Part shown: positions 1 through 6,621 of the stretch, piece after piece
Layout: each line of letters opens with the position of its first letter
Position numbering within the stretch: position 1 is the stretch's first letter
NCBI GenBank assembly: GCA_934725345.1
Contig: CAKVBG010000040.1
Coordinates: 1-9,662, forward strand
DNA: 9,662 nt
Direction: 5' to 3'
DNA from: an uncultured Eubacteriales bacterium
GTDB taxonomy: Bacteria; Bacillota; Clostridia; Oscillospirales; Acutalibacteraceae
The notes under the pieces: generated by a model
Told to the model about the DNA's origin: nothing
Databases searched by the model: none
Seen by the model: only the letters and a program-made list of their open reading frames with translations
Position numbers and translations under genes: made by a program

Positions 1-22
1 GAGCTAGGAGGTCAAAATTAAA

Positions 23-1078
23 GTGGAAAAATTGAACGTAGGGAAAAGTCAAGTTTTAATTCAGGAGGGTTTGATTGAGAACTGTTCGGATATTATTTTA
101 AACCACTTCCCGGGGTGCAAAATTTTAATTATCACGGATAAAACAGTTGCTTCGTTTTATTTAAGTAGTCTATATCGGAATTTAGAAAAGTTAAATTTTT
201 CTGTTCAGACTATTGTGCTGCCTGGAGGTGAGACCGATAAATGTTTAAGCACCGCCGGTAAGATATATGAAGTTTTATCTGAAAATTTTATGACCAGGTC
301 GGATTTAATAATTGCTCTTGGCGGAGGTGTCATTACGGATATTGCGGGATTTGTGGCCTCAACTTACCACAGAGGAATTAATCTAATTAGTATCCCAACA
401 TCATTTCTTGCAATGATTGATGCCTCGATTGGAGGGAAAAACGGACTTAACTCAAATTACAGTAAAAACACAATAGGAACTTTTTATTATCCCAAGTTTG
501 TGTTTGTGGATCCCAATGTGCTTAAAACTCTACCCGAAAGCGAATTGCACTGCGGTATTTCCGAGGCGATAAAATGTGGAGCGATTGGTGATGAGAAATT
601 GTTTCAAATTTTAGAAGAGCAAAATTTGCAAGATAGTATACATGAAGTTTTGAGAAGAAGTATAGACGTGAAGAAAAGGTTTATCGAGCAAGATGAAAAA
701 GACTTAAACCAAAGAATGATGCTGAATTTTGGCCACACTTTAGGTCATGCAATAGAAAAAGCTTATAACTACAAAAGTATTTCTCATGGAACTGCAATTG
801 CTTCGGGAATGCTTTTAGTAACTAAAGCTTCAGAGAGTTTGGGTTTGACGGATAAAGGAACTTATTCAAGATTAAAGTCTGTTTTTACAAAATACGACAT
901 TGGTGGTAAAATTAAATTATCATTTGAAGAATTATATCCCTTGGTACTTAAAGATAAAAAGGTTATGAATAAAAATTTAAACCTCATACTTCTTAGGAAG
1001 ATCGGCGAAGGAGTTGTATATAGACTTCCAATGGAAAAAGTATCAAAATTTATGAAAGGAGTTTTTGAATGTGAGTGA
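23..1078 (+). CDS. aroB: 3-dehydroquinate synthase
   Basis: Second enzyme of the shikimate pathway: it converts DAHP to 3-dehydroquinate using NAD and a divalent metal, in the cytoplasm. The 351-residue length is normal for the family. Visible motifs are the NAD-binding GGG-VITD-IAGF segment (about residues 100-110), the SIPTSFLAMIDASIGGK substrate and nucleotide segment (about 123-139), and metal ligands that fit Glu181 (SEAIKCG), His238 (NFGHTLGH) and His255 (SHGTAIASGM). The start is GTG at 23, ten bases after a full AGGAGGT at 6-12. It is the first complete gene of the aro operon in the window, and its stop (1076-1078) overlaps the start of aroA. The promoter must lie upstream of the window, because only 22 bases precede the gene. 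No key residue appears to be missing. Confidence 0.97.
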   Translation: MEKLNVGKSQVLIQEGLIENCSDIILNHFPGCKILIITDKTVASFYLSSLYRNLEKLNFSVQTIVLPGGETDKCLSTAGKIYEVLSENFMTRSDLIIALGGGVITDIAGFVASTYHRGINLISIPTSFLAMIDASIGGKNGLNSNYSKNTIGTFYYPKFVFVDPNVLKTLPESELHCGISEAIKCGAIGDEKLFQILEEQNLQDSIHEVLRRSIDVKKRFIEQDEKDLNQRMMLNFGHTLGHAIEKAYNYKSISHGTAIASGMLLVTKASESLGLTDKGTYSRLKSVFTKYDIGGKIKLSFEELYPLVLKDKKVMNKNLNLILLRKIGEGVVYRLPMEKVSKFMKGVFECE

Positions 1079-2351
1079 AGTTATTATAAAACCAAAAGAG
1101 CTGTGTGGAGAGATAGTAATACCTTCTTCTAAAAGTTTAACACACAGAAGCATAATATGCGGCTGCTTAGCAGGAAAGAGGTGTAAAATTACTCCGATTT
1201 CATTTTCACAAGACATCTTAGCCACTATTCAAGCTATGAAAAATATTGGATCTGAATTTTTTTTGGAAGGAGAAAATTTGTTTGTTGAAGGGTTTTCACT
1301 CACTAATCAAAAAGATATAGTTATAGATTGTTGTGAGTCAGCTTCTACTTTAAGGTTTTTAATTCCTATAGTTTCGGCTTTAGGTATAAGTGCAAGTTTT
1401 AAGATGAGCGAATCGCTTGCCAAAAGGCCTTTGCTTTCATACTTAAGAATTTTATCCAAAAATGGTTTAAAATTTCAGTATCAGGGGAAATATGTAGTAA
1501 AAATAAGCGGAAAATTAACACCCGGTACTTTTTGCATTCCGGGGGGGACAAGCTCTCAATTTATTTCAGGTCTACTACTTGCATTACCTTTACTAGAAGA
1601 TGATAGTCTAATAGAGATAACTTCTAAATTAAAATCTGCAAACTATGTTAGCATGACAACTCAAGTTATGAGGCATTTTGGAGTAAGGGCTCAAAGAACG
1701 CAAACAGGTTTTTTTATAGCAGGAAATCAAAAATACAAACCAGCTGACTACACCCTAGAAGGAGATTGGTCGCAAGCAGCTTTTTTCCTTGCAGCAGGAT
1801 TACTTAGAGGGAGGGTATCGGTTAAGGGATTAAACACACGTTCTATCCAAGGGGATTCGAGTATATACTCTTTGATTTCTGACTTTGGTGGTAAAATTTA
1901 CACCAGACGAGGAGCAGTTGTTACTAGAAAAAGTGACTTGCACGGTATCACCATAGATGCTTCTCAAATTCCGGATTTGGTCCCGATACTAACCGTGTTA
2001 GCGGCCAATGCTGAAGGGATGACAGTAATAAACAACATACGAAGATTGAGATTTAAAGAAAGCAGTCGAGCGGAAGTTATATCTGAAGAACTGGGTAAAC
2101 TAGGGGTAGAAATTTATCGAACTAAACATCAGCTAAAGATAATAGGAAATCAAAAATTACATTCAGAGGTTCTTTGGGGTCATAATGACCATAGAATCGT
2201 TATGGCATTGAGTATAATGGCGAATGTTGTGCCGGAAGGGCTAAAGATTAAGGGTGCAGAGAGTATTAATAAGTCGTATCCGGATTTTTTTAAGGATTAT
2301 GCTTTATTAGGAGGTAATGTGAATGTCGTCCATATGGGGTCAAAATATTAA
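1071..2351 (+). CDS. aroA: 3-phosphoshikimate 1-carboxyvinyltransferase (EPSP synthase)
   Basis: Joins PEP to shikimate-3-phosphate to give EPSP, the sixth step of the shikimate pathway. The frame is open from a TTG at 1065, but I prefer GTG at 1071: the ribosome binding site AAAGGAG (1055-1061) is 9 nt from the GTG and only 3 nt from the TTG. The protein is then 426 residues, a normal length. Family motifs are visible: SSKSLTHR near the N-terminus (PEP and substrate binding), GGTSSQFISG, GDWSQAAFFLAAG, the catalytic-Asp segment IDASQIPDLVPIL, RFKESSRAEV, NDHRIVMAL, and the C-terminal KSYPDFF. The segment CCESASTLRF aligns with E. coli NAGTAMR and puts Ala where glyphosate-sensitive enzymes have Gly96. 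The gene overlaps aroB by 8 nt and aroC by 29 nt, which suggests translational coupling. Confidence 0.96.
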   Translation: MSEVIIKPKELCGEIVIPSSKSLTHRSIICGCLAGKRCKITPISFSQDILATIQAMKNIGSEFFLEGENLFVEGFSLTNQKDIVIDCCESASTLRFLIPIVSALGISASFKMSESLAKRPLLSYLRILSKNGLKFQYQGKYVVKISGKLTPGTFCIPGGTSSQFISGLLLALPLLEDDSLIEITSKLKSANYVSMTTQVMRHFGVRAQRTQTGFFIAGNQKYKPADYTLEGDWSQAAFFLAAGLLRGRVSVKGLNTRSIQGDSSIYSLISDFGGKIYTRRGAVVTRKSDLHGITIDASQIPDLVPILTVLAANAEGMTVINNIRRLRFKESSRAEVISEELGKLGVEIYRTKHQLKIIGNQKLHSEVLWGHNDHRIVMALSIMANVVPEGLKIKGAESINKSYPDFFKDYALLGGNVNVVHMGSKY

Positions 2352-3429
2352 AATTTCTATTTTTGGAGAAAGCCATGGAAAAGCTATCGGGGTAGTAATA
2401 GATGGGCTTCCTCCTGGAGAATTTATTGATTTTGACCAGATTAATTCACAAATGTATAAGCGAAAACCCGGCAGAAGTGCTTTAACAACCTCCAGGAATG
2501 AGTCTGATAAACCAGAAATTGTATCTGGAGTATTAAATGGAAAAACCACTGGGAGTCCGGTGTGTGCAATCATAAAAAATGAAGACTTTAATCCCTCTGA
2601 CTACAAAGAAAATGAATTTATCTTAAGGCCGGGCCATGCAGACTTTACCAGCACTGTTCGTTATAATGGTTTTGCTGACTTAAGCGGTGGAGGACATCTT
2701 TCGGGCAGACTTACAGCTCCGATAGTTTTTGCAGGGACGATATGCAAAGGGATTTTAGAAAGAAGCGGAGTGTATATCGGGGCACATTTGAGCCAAATAG
2801 GAGATATTTCGGATGAACCTTTTGATCAAATTAATGTAGACCGTCAAATTTTAGAGAAGCTTTCAAAGAAAAGTTTTTCAGTTATAAACGAAGAAGCTTC
2901 CTTAAAAATGAAGCAAAAAATTTTAGAAATTAAAAATCAAGGCAACAGCATTGGTGGAACTATTGAATGTGCTGTTGTGGGGTTGCCTGAGGGTATCGGT
3001 GACCCGATTTTCGATAACATAGAAAGCAAAATTTCTTCTATAATATTCGCCGTGCCTGGAGTTAAAGGATTGGAATTCGGTTCAGGATTTAAGTGCTCTT
3101 CTATGCTTGGTAGCGAGCATAATGATGAGTTTATTATCCAAAATGGGAAAATTAAAACCAAAACCAACAATCACTCAGGCATTTTAGGTGGAATAAGCAC
3201 TGGAATGCCAATAATTTTCAAAGTTGCATTTAAACCTACTGCTTCGATAAGCAGGCCTCAAAAAACTGTAAATCTGAAAGAAAAAACAGAATGTGAAGTT
3301 AGTTTTGGTGGGAGGCATGATACTTGTATCGCGGTGAGAGCTGTTCCTGTAGTGGAATCTGCTGGAGCTATTGCGATCCTTGACTTAATGATTCCGAATT
3401 TAAACAGAAAAATTAACCACGAGGTTTAA
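2323..3429 (+). CDS. aroC: Chorismate synthase
   Basis: Last step to chorismate: 1,4-anti elimination of phosphate from EPSP, using reduced FMN. The 368-residue length is typical. The N-terminal signature FGESHGKAIGVVIDGLPPG is intact with His18. The segment RPGHADFT carries the second conserved His (His105), followed by SGGGHLSGR, GSEHNDEF and the C-terminal GGRHDTCIAVRAVPVVESAG block. The start is ATG 2323, seven bases after AGGAGGT (2309-2315). The first 29 nt overlap the 3' end of aroA in another frame, so the two genes are probably translationally coupled. Four bases separate it from the DAHP synthase gene downstream. Whether FMN reduction depends on a separate reductase cannot be told from the sequence; no reductase domain is fused. 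Confidence 0.97.
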   Translation: MSSIWGQNIKISIFGESHGKAIGVVIDGLPPGEFIDFDQINSQMYKRKPGRSALTTSRNESDKPEIVSGVLNGKTTGSPVCAIIKNEDFNPSDYKENEFILRPGHADFTSTVRYNGFADLSGGGHLSGRLTAPIVFAGTICKGILERSGVYIGAHLSQIGDISDEPFDQINVDRQILEKLSKKSFSVINEEASLKMKQKILEIKNQGNSIGGTIECAVVGLPEGIGDPIFDNIESKISSIIFAVPGVKGLEFGSGFKCSSMLGSEHNDEFIIQNGKIKTKTNNHSGILGGISTGMPIIFKVAFKPTASISRPQKTVNLKEKTECEVSFGGRHDTCIAVRAVPVVESAGAIAILDLMIPNLNRKINHEV

Positions 3430-3433
3430 CCAT

Positions 3434-4201
3434 ATGAAAATAGAGAATGAAAAGTTTAGAAGTATAGAAGAACAATTTCCTTCAGTGAAAAAGGAACCTC
3501 AATTTATTGCCGGACCTTGTTCCGTTGAGAATGCCGAAATGATTGATAAGCTTGCTCAAGGGCTATCTTCCGTAGGGGTGAAATTTCTAAGAGGTGGAGC
3601 ATATAAACCCCGGACGTCACCATATGATTTCCAAGGCCTCGGTAAAGAAGGAATTAAAATGCTTGCACAAGCAGCTAAAAAATACGGAATGTTTACGGTC
3701 AGTGAAATAGTTGATCCAAGGCATTTAGATTACATGGTAGACTCAATTGATATCTTGCAGATTGGTTCTAGGAATATGCATAATTTTGAACTTTTAAAGG
3801 AAGTAGGGAGGTCCGGGCACAGTGTTATTTTGAAAAGAGGAATGTGTGCTACGATAGAAGAATTCAAATTTGCTGCAGAATATATGGCTTGTGAGGGAAA
3901 TAGGAATATAATCATGTGCGAGAGAGGAATTAGAACCTTTGAAACTGCTACTCGCAACACTTTAGATATATCTTGTATAGCAATATTGAAGCAAGAAACT
4001 AATCTTCCTGTGATAGCGGATTTGAGTCATTCTTTGGGGAGGAAAGATATTTTGCTAAACATTGCGAAAGCGGTTGTGGCATTAGGAGCGGATGGCATAA
4101 TGACGGAAGTTCATATTGATCCTAAAAATGCTTTATCGGATAGCTTGCAGCAGTTAAATCTTGAAGAATTTAAAATTTTAAAAAGATCACTAAAAATTTA
4201 G
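3434..4201 (+). CDS. aroF: DAHP synthase, type I-beta (barrel only)
   Basis: Condenses PEP and erythrose-4-phosphate to DAHP, the first committed step of aromatic biosynthesis. At 255 residues it consists essentially of the TIM barrel. Family motifs are AGPCSVEN with the metal-ligand Cys29, GGAYKPRTSPYDFQG (about 54-68, E4P and PEP contacts), QIGSRNMHNFELL, LKRGM, CERGIRTFE, DLSHSLGR (His ligand) and the TEVHIDPKNALSD end. It has no N-terminal ferredoxin-like or ACT-type domain (about 70-80 residues in the Thermotoga enzyme) and no fused chorismate mutase as in Bacillus; feedback inhibition through such domains is therefore not possible in this polypeptide. A separate chorismate mutase follows 21 bases downstream and could be a partner. 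KDO-8-phosphate synthase is related, but KPRTSPYDFQG and the aro context favour DAHP synthase. The ribosome binding site is GAGGT at 3421-3425, 8 nt from the ATG. Confidence 0.95.
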   Translation: MKIENEKFRSIEEQFPSVKKEPQFIAGPCSVENAEMIDKLAQGLSSVGVKFLRGGAYKPRTSPYDFQGLGKEGIKMLAQAAKKYGMFTVSEIVDPRHLDYMVDSIDILQIGSRNMHNFELLKEVGRSGHSVILKRGMCATIEEFKFAAEYMACEGNRNIIMCERGIRTFETATRNTLDISCIAILKQETNLPVIADLSHSLGRKDILLNIAKAVVALGADGIMTEVHIDPKNALSDSLQQLNLEEFKILKRSLKI

Positions 4202-4222
4202 CTTTGAAAAGGAGCACTTAAA

Positions 4223-4519
4223 ATGCAAGTATCTGAGAAAAATGATAACCCCATCTCACGGTATAGAAGGGTTATCGATAGTATAGATGACAAAATTTTA
4301 AACCTGCTTGCCGAAAGATTTTTAGCTGTTCGGGAGATTGGAAAATACAAAAAAGAACATAATATTTCAATAGTAGATGAAAAAAGAATAAAGGAAGTAA
4401 TGGCCAAAGCTAAAGCAGCTGCAATCAAAAATGGTTTTGAAGATAATTTGTTTAATGATATATATGAAACAATAATAAAATCCGCCTGCATAATGGAGAG
4501 CAAACTAGAAGAAAAATAA
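4223..4519 (+). CDS. aroQ: Chorismate mutase, AroQ type, stand-alone
   Basis: Predicted all-helical AroQ chorismate mutase (chorismate to prephenate, the branch to Phe and Tyr). The protein is 98 residues. Aligned by eye to the E. coli PheA mutase domain, the Arg11, Arg28, Lys39, Asp48 and Arg51 equivalents are present as Arg15, Arg32 (LLAERF), Lys43 (GKYK), Asp52 and Arg55. The Glu52 and Gln88 equivalents appear to be Ile56 and Met91, which is unusual. The start is ATG 4223 with AAAAGGAG (4207-4214) 8 nt upstream. It lies between a DAHP synthase with no regulatory domain and aroE-aroK; in Bacillus the same mutase is fused to DAHP synthase and mediates feedback inhibition. It could be a catalytic mutase, an allosteric partner of the DAHP synthase, or both. 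The family call is firm; full activity is less certain. Confidence 0.88.
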   Translation: MQVSEKNDNPISRYRRVIDSIDDKILNLLAERFLAVREIGKYKKEHNISIVDEKRIKEVMAKAKAAAIKNGFEDNLFNDIYETIIKSACIMESKLEEK

Positions 4520-4531
4520 GAAGGTAATAAA

Positions 4532-5761
4532 ATGGATTTTGGGTTAGTTGGTTTGAATTTAGCTCATAGCTATTCAAAAATTATTCACGAAAAAATCGGA
4601 CTCTACAACTATAATCTATATAACTTAAATCTTGATGAGCTTAAACATATACTGAAATTGAAAAAATTTAAAGGTTTAAACATAACAATGCCGTATAAAA
4701 AAGAAGTGATACCTTTTTGCGACTATCTTGATGAAAAAGCAAGCTCAATTGGAAGCGTGAACACTTTGAAAGTTACCAAAGAGGGTTTCCTTTGTGGATA
4801 CAATACTGACTACTTTGGTCTTAAATACACAGTAGATGTCTCAAATATTTCCCTTAAAAACAAGAAGGTAATAATTTTAGGTAGCGGAGGGACATCTGCC
4901 ACGGCGAAAGTTTTTGCTCAAGAGTCATGTGCGAAGGAAATTTTAGTTGTATCCCGTGAAGGAAATTTAAACTATAAAAATATTTACGACCATCTAAACT
5001 CAGATATTATTATTAATACCACTCCCGTGGGGATGTATCCCAATAATGGACAAAAACTTATTGATATAAGTAAATTTCAAAATTTAAGCGGAGTAATTGA
5101 TGTTGTATATAATCCCCTTTACACAGCTTTGGTGCTCGACTCTCAAAGATTATCCATCCCTTTTGCAACGGGTTTACCAATGCTAGTTGCTCAAGCTAAG
5201 GCGGCGGCAGAGATTTTTTCCGACTCACATTTAAATAATTCGATCATTCAAAAAATCATTAAAGAACTCTTGCTTCAAATTTCAAATATTTCACTCATTG
5301 GCATGCCGGGGTGCGGCAAAAGCACGATTGGCAAGTTGTTAGCGGCTAGAACCGGAAAAATATTCGTTGATATAGATTCAGAAATCGAAAAATGTTATGG
5401 TATGAGCATTGCTGAAATATTCAAAAAGTACGGAGAAAAAGAATTTAGAGATGCAGAAAAACAAGTAGTAAACGAAGTGGGTAAAAAAAGTAATTTGGTG
5501 ATATCAACGGGAGGAGGCGTGGTTTTAGATCCCGAGAACTACCTACCTCTCAGGCAAAACGGAAAGATTTATCGTCTAAAAAGGGATTTAAATTTGCTCG
5601 CAACAAATAATAGGCCCTTATCCAAGAACTTAAATGAAATGTCCGAGATAAGGGAGCCATTTTATGAAAGGTTTAGCAGTGCAGATTTTGACAACAATGC
5701 TTCGCCCGAAATTTTAGTTAATAAAATAATTGAAGACTATCTAAAAAATCCTATGATTTAA
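4532..5761 (+). CDS. aroE/aroK: Bifunctional shikimate dehydrogenase / shikimate kinase fusion
   Basis: One 409-residue polypeptide covering two consecutive steps: NADPH reduction of 3-dehydroshikimate to shikimate, then ATP phosphorylation to shikimate-3-phosphate. Residues 1 to about 245 are AroE: LNLAHSYS (shikimate-binding serines, although the usual Pro after SxS is Lys16), NITMPYK with the catalytic Lys56, GSVNT, GYNTDYFGL (Asp93), the nucleotide-binding loop LGSGGTSATA (116-125), NTTPVGMYP, DVVYNPLYT and GLPMLVAQAKAA. Residues of about 252-405 are AroK: the P-loop GMPGCGKST (257-265), DIDSEIE, IFKKYGEKEFRDAE, STGGGVV, the lid Arg in NNRPL (Arg361) and REPFYERF. No stop or frame change separates the halves, so the fusion is genuine as written. 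It is the last gene of the aro operon; its last 11 nt overlap the convergent gene downstream. The start is ATG 4532 with AGAAGGT just upstream. Confidence 0.95.
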   Translation: MDFGLVGLNLAHSYSKIIHEKIGLYNYNLYNLNLDELKHILKLKKFKGLNITMPYKKEVIPFCDYLDEKASSIGSVNTLKVTKEGFLCGYNTDYFGLKYTVDVSNISLKNKKVIILGSGGTSATAKVFAQESCAKEILVVSREGNLNYKNIYDHLNSDIIINTTPVGMYPNNGQKLIDISKFQNLSGVIDVVYNPLYTALVLDSQRLSIPFATGLPMLVAQAKAAAEIFSDSHLNNSIIQKIIKELLLQISNISLIGMPGCGKSTIGKLLAARTGKIFVDIDSEIEKCYGMSIAEIFKKYGEKEFRDAEKQVVNEVGKKSNLVISTGGGVVLDPENYLPLRQNGKIYRLKRDLNLLATNNRPLSKNLNEMSEIREPFYERFSSADFDNNASPEILVNKIIEDYLKNPMI

Positions 5762-6602
5762 AATCAATTGAAATTTTTCCGCTTGTGCTGTTTACTACCA
5801 TAGATTTATTTGAAGGATTGGTGTTTGAGTTCATGTTAGGCAAAACCAAAGGACTGCCATTTTCAGTAACTGATATCTTACCTGAAACTGAAGATAAGCT
5901 GGAGTTGTATTCCAAAGATGAGCCTTTACATTCCAGGCTAGTGTTTCCCGATACTGAATTTATATTGGTATCCCCTTCAAATTTACCCTTCATTACTAAA
6001 TTTCCGCTTTTCTTTCCAATATTAACATTACCCCAAATATCTCCAGTTAAATTGGAGCTACCTGATGTGATGTTTAAGTTTAAGTCTACTGGCAAAGAAG
6101 ACTCTTGATCCAAACTTAAATCTCCGCTTAAAGATTTGATATTTATGCATTCTGGGTCCTTTAGACTAATTTTGCTACTTCCTGATTTAGAGTTTAAGTC
6201 AAATTTGGAAACAAAAATGGGGCTTACACTCAGGCTCCCACTATCGGTTTCAACAGATACATTTTCAAGTTTTTCAGAATTAGGAAAATAAACCTTTATG
6301 TAACGTTTTTGATTTGAAAAATCCATCCAAGAATTTTGCGGATGAAAATCCAGCTTAAGTGTGTGATCGTCAAGCGTTAATGTAGGGTCGGCATCTTTTG
6401 TACGTTTGCATACCTCAAGGGCAAAGTGGTCAGAGTTCAGGAGTTCAATATCACTCGCCCCTGCGGATATCGACAAAGATTTAAATTCTTCTAAATTTGT
6501 TTGAGTAATTACTGCGTCACTCTTCGCACTGCATCCTCCAGTAAAAATCATTAGCATACTTGCCAAAACGAGTGAAAAGTTTTTGGTTAAGTTTTTTTTC
6601 AT
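5751..6602 (-). CDS. Putative lipoprotein with DUF4097-type beta-solenoid repeats
   Basis: A 283-residue protein of unknown function. It begins with a signal peptide (MKKNLTKNFS, then a hydrophobic stretch) and a plausible lipobox TGGC with Cys24 as the lipidated residue, so it is probably anchored on the outer face of the membrane. The lipobox is not canonical, because -3 is Thr. The rest is dominated by a short motif, Ser-Gly followed by a polar residue and alternating hydrophobics. The Ser-Gly pairs are at about residues 121, 140, 159, 180, 199, 218, 240 and 274, a roughly 19-residue period. This is typical of DUF4097/DUF4098 (putative adhesin, YvlB-like) parallel beta-helices. It lies 19 bases after the U32 gene on the same strand with its own ribosome binding site (an AGGAG-type site just upstream of the ATG), so it is probably co-transcribed. 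Its 3' end overlaps aroE/aroK. Confidence 0.8.
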   Translation of the reverse strand: MKKNLTKNFSLVLASMLMIFTGGCSAKSDAVITQTNLEEFKSLSISAGASDIELLNSDHFALEVCKRTKDADPTLTLDDHTLKLDFHPQNSWMDFSNQKRYIKVYFPNSEKLENVSVETDSGSLSVSPIFVSKFDLNSKSGSSKISLKDPECINIKSLSGDLSLDQESSLPVDLNLNITSGSSNLTGDIWGNVNIGKKSGNLVMKGKFEGDTNINSVSGNTSLECKGSSLEYNSSLSSVSGKISVTENGSPLVLPNMNSNTNPSNKSMVVNSTSGKISIDFKS

Positions 6603-6621
6603 ATTTAAACTCTCCTTTTAT

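Noticed and set aside
1..21. Tail of an upstream gene ending in TAA at 19-21 (frame 1) or TAG at 5-7 (frame 2)
   Set aside because: Only a handful of codons are visible, so neither reading can be told apart from chance.
1065..1071. TTG at 1065 (or the ATG at 1069) as the start of aroA
   Set aside because: The ATG at 1069 is in another frame and is followed at once by TGA. The TTG is only 3 nt from the AAAGGAG site, whereas GTG 1071 is at the normal 9 nt.
2340..3170. Minus-strand ORFs of 77 codons within aroC
   Set aside because: They are mirror frames of a well-supported enzyme gene, with no ribosome binding sites and no family features. The same applies to minus-strand frames in aroA (1043-1225), aroF (3730-3960) and the chorismate mutase (4198-4503).
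5750..5780. AT-rich palindromes near TGATTTAAAATCA and TCAATTGA as a bidirectional terminator
   Set aside because: The arms are too short and the centres leave no room for a hairpin loop; there is no GC content and no proper T-run placement.
5785..6108. A 107-codon plus-strand ORF opposite the lipoprotein gene
   Set aside because: It is antisense to the repetitive beta-solenoid region, matches no recognisable family, has no convincing ribosome binding site, and is explained by the codon pattern of the real gene on the other strand.
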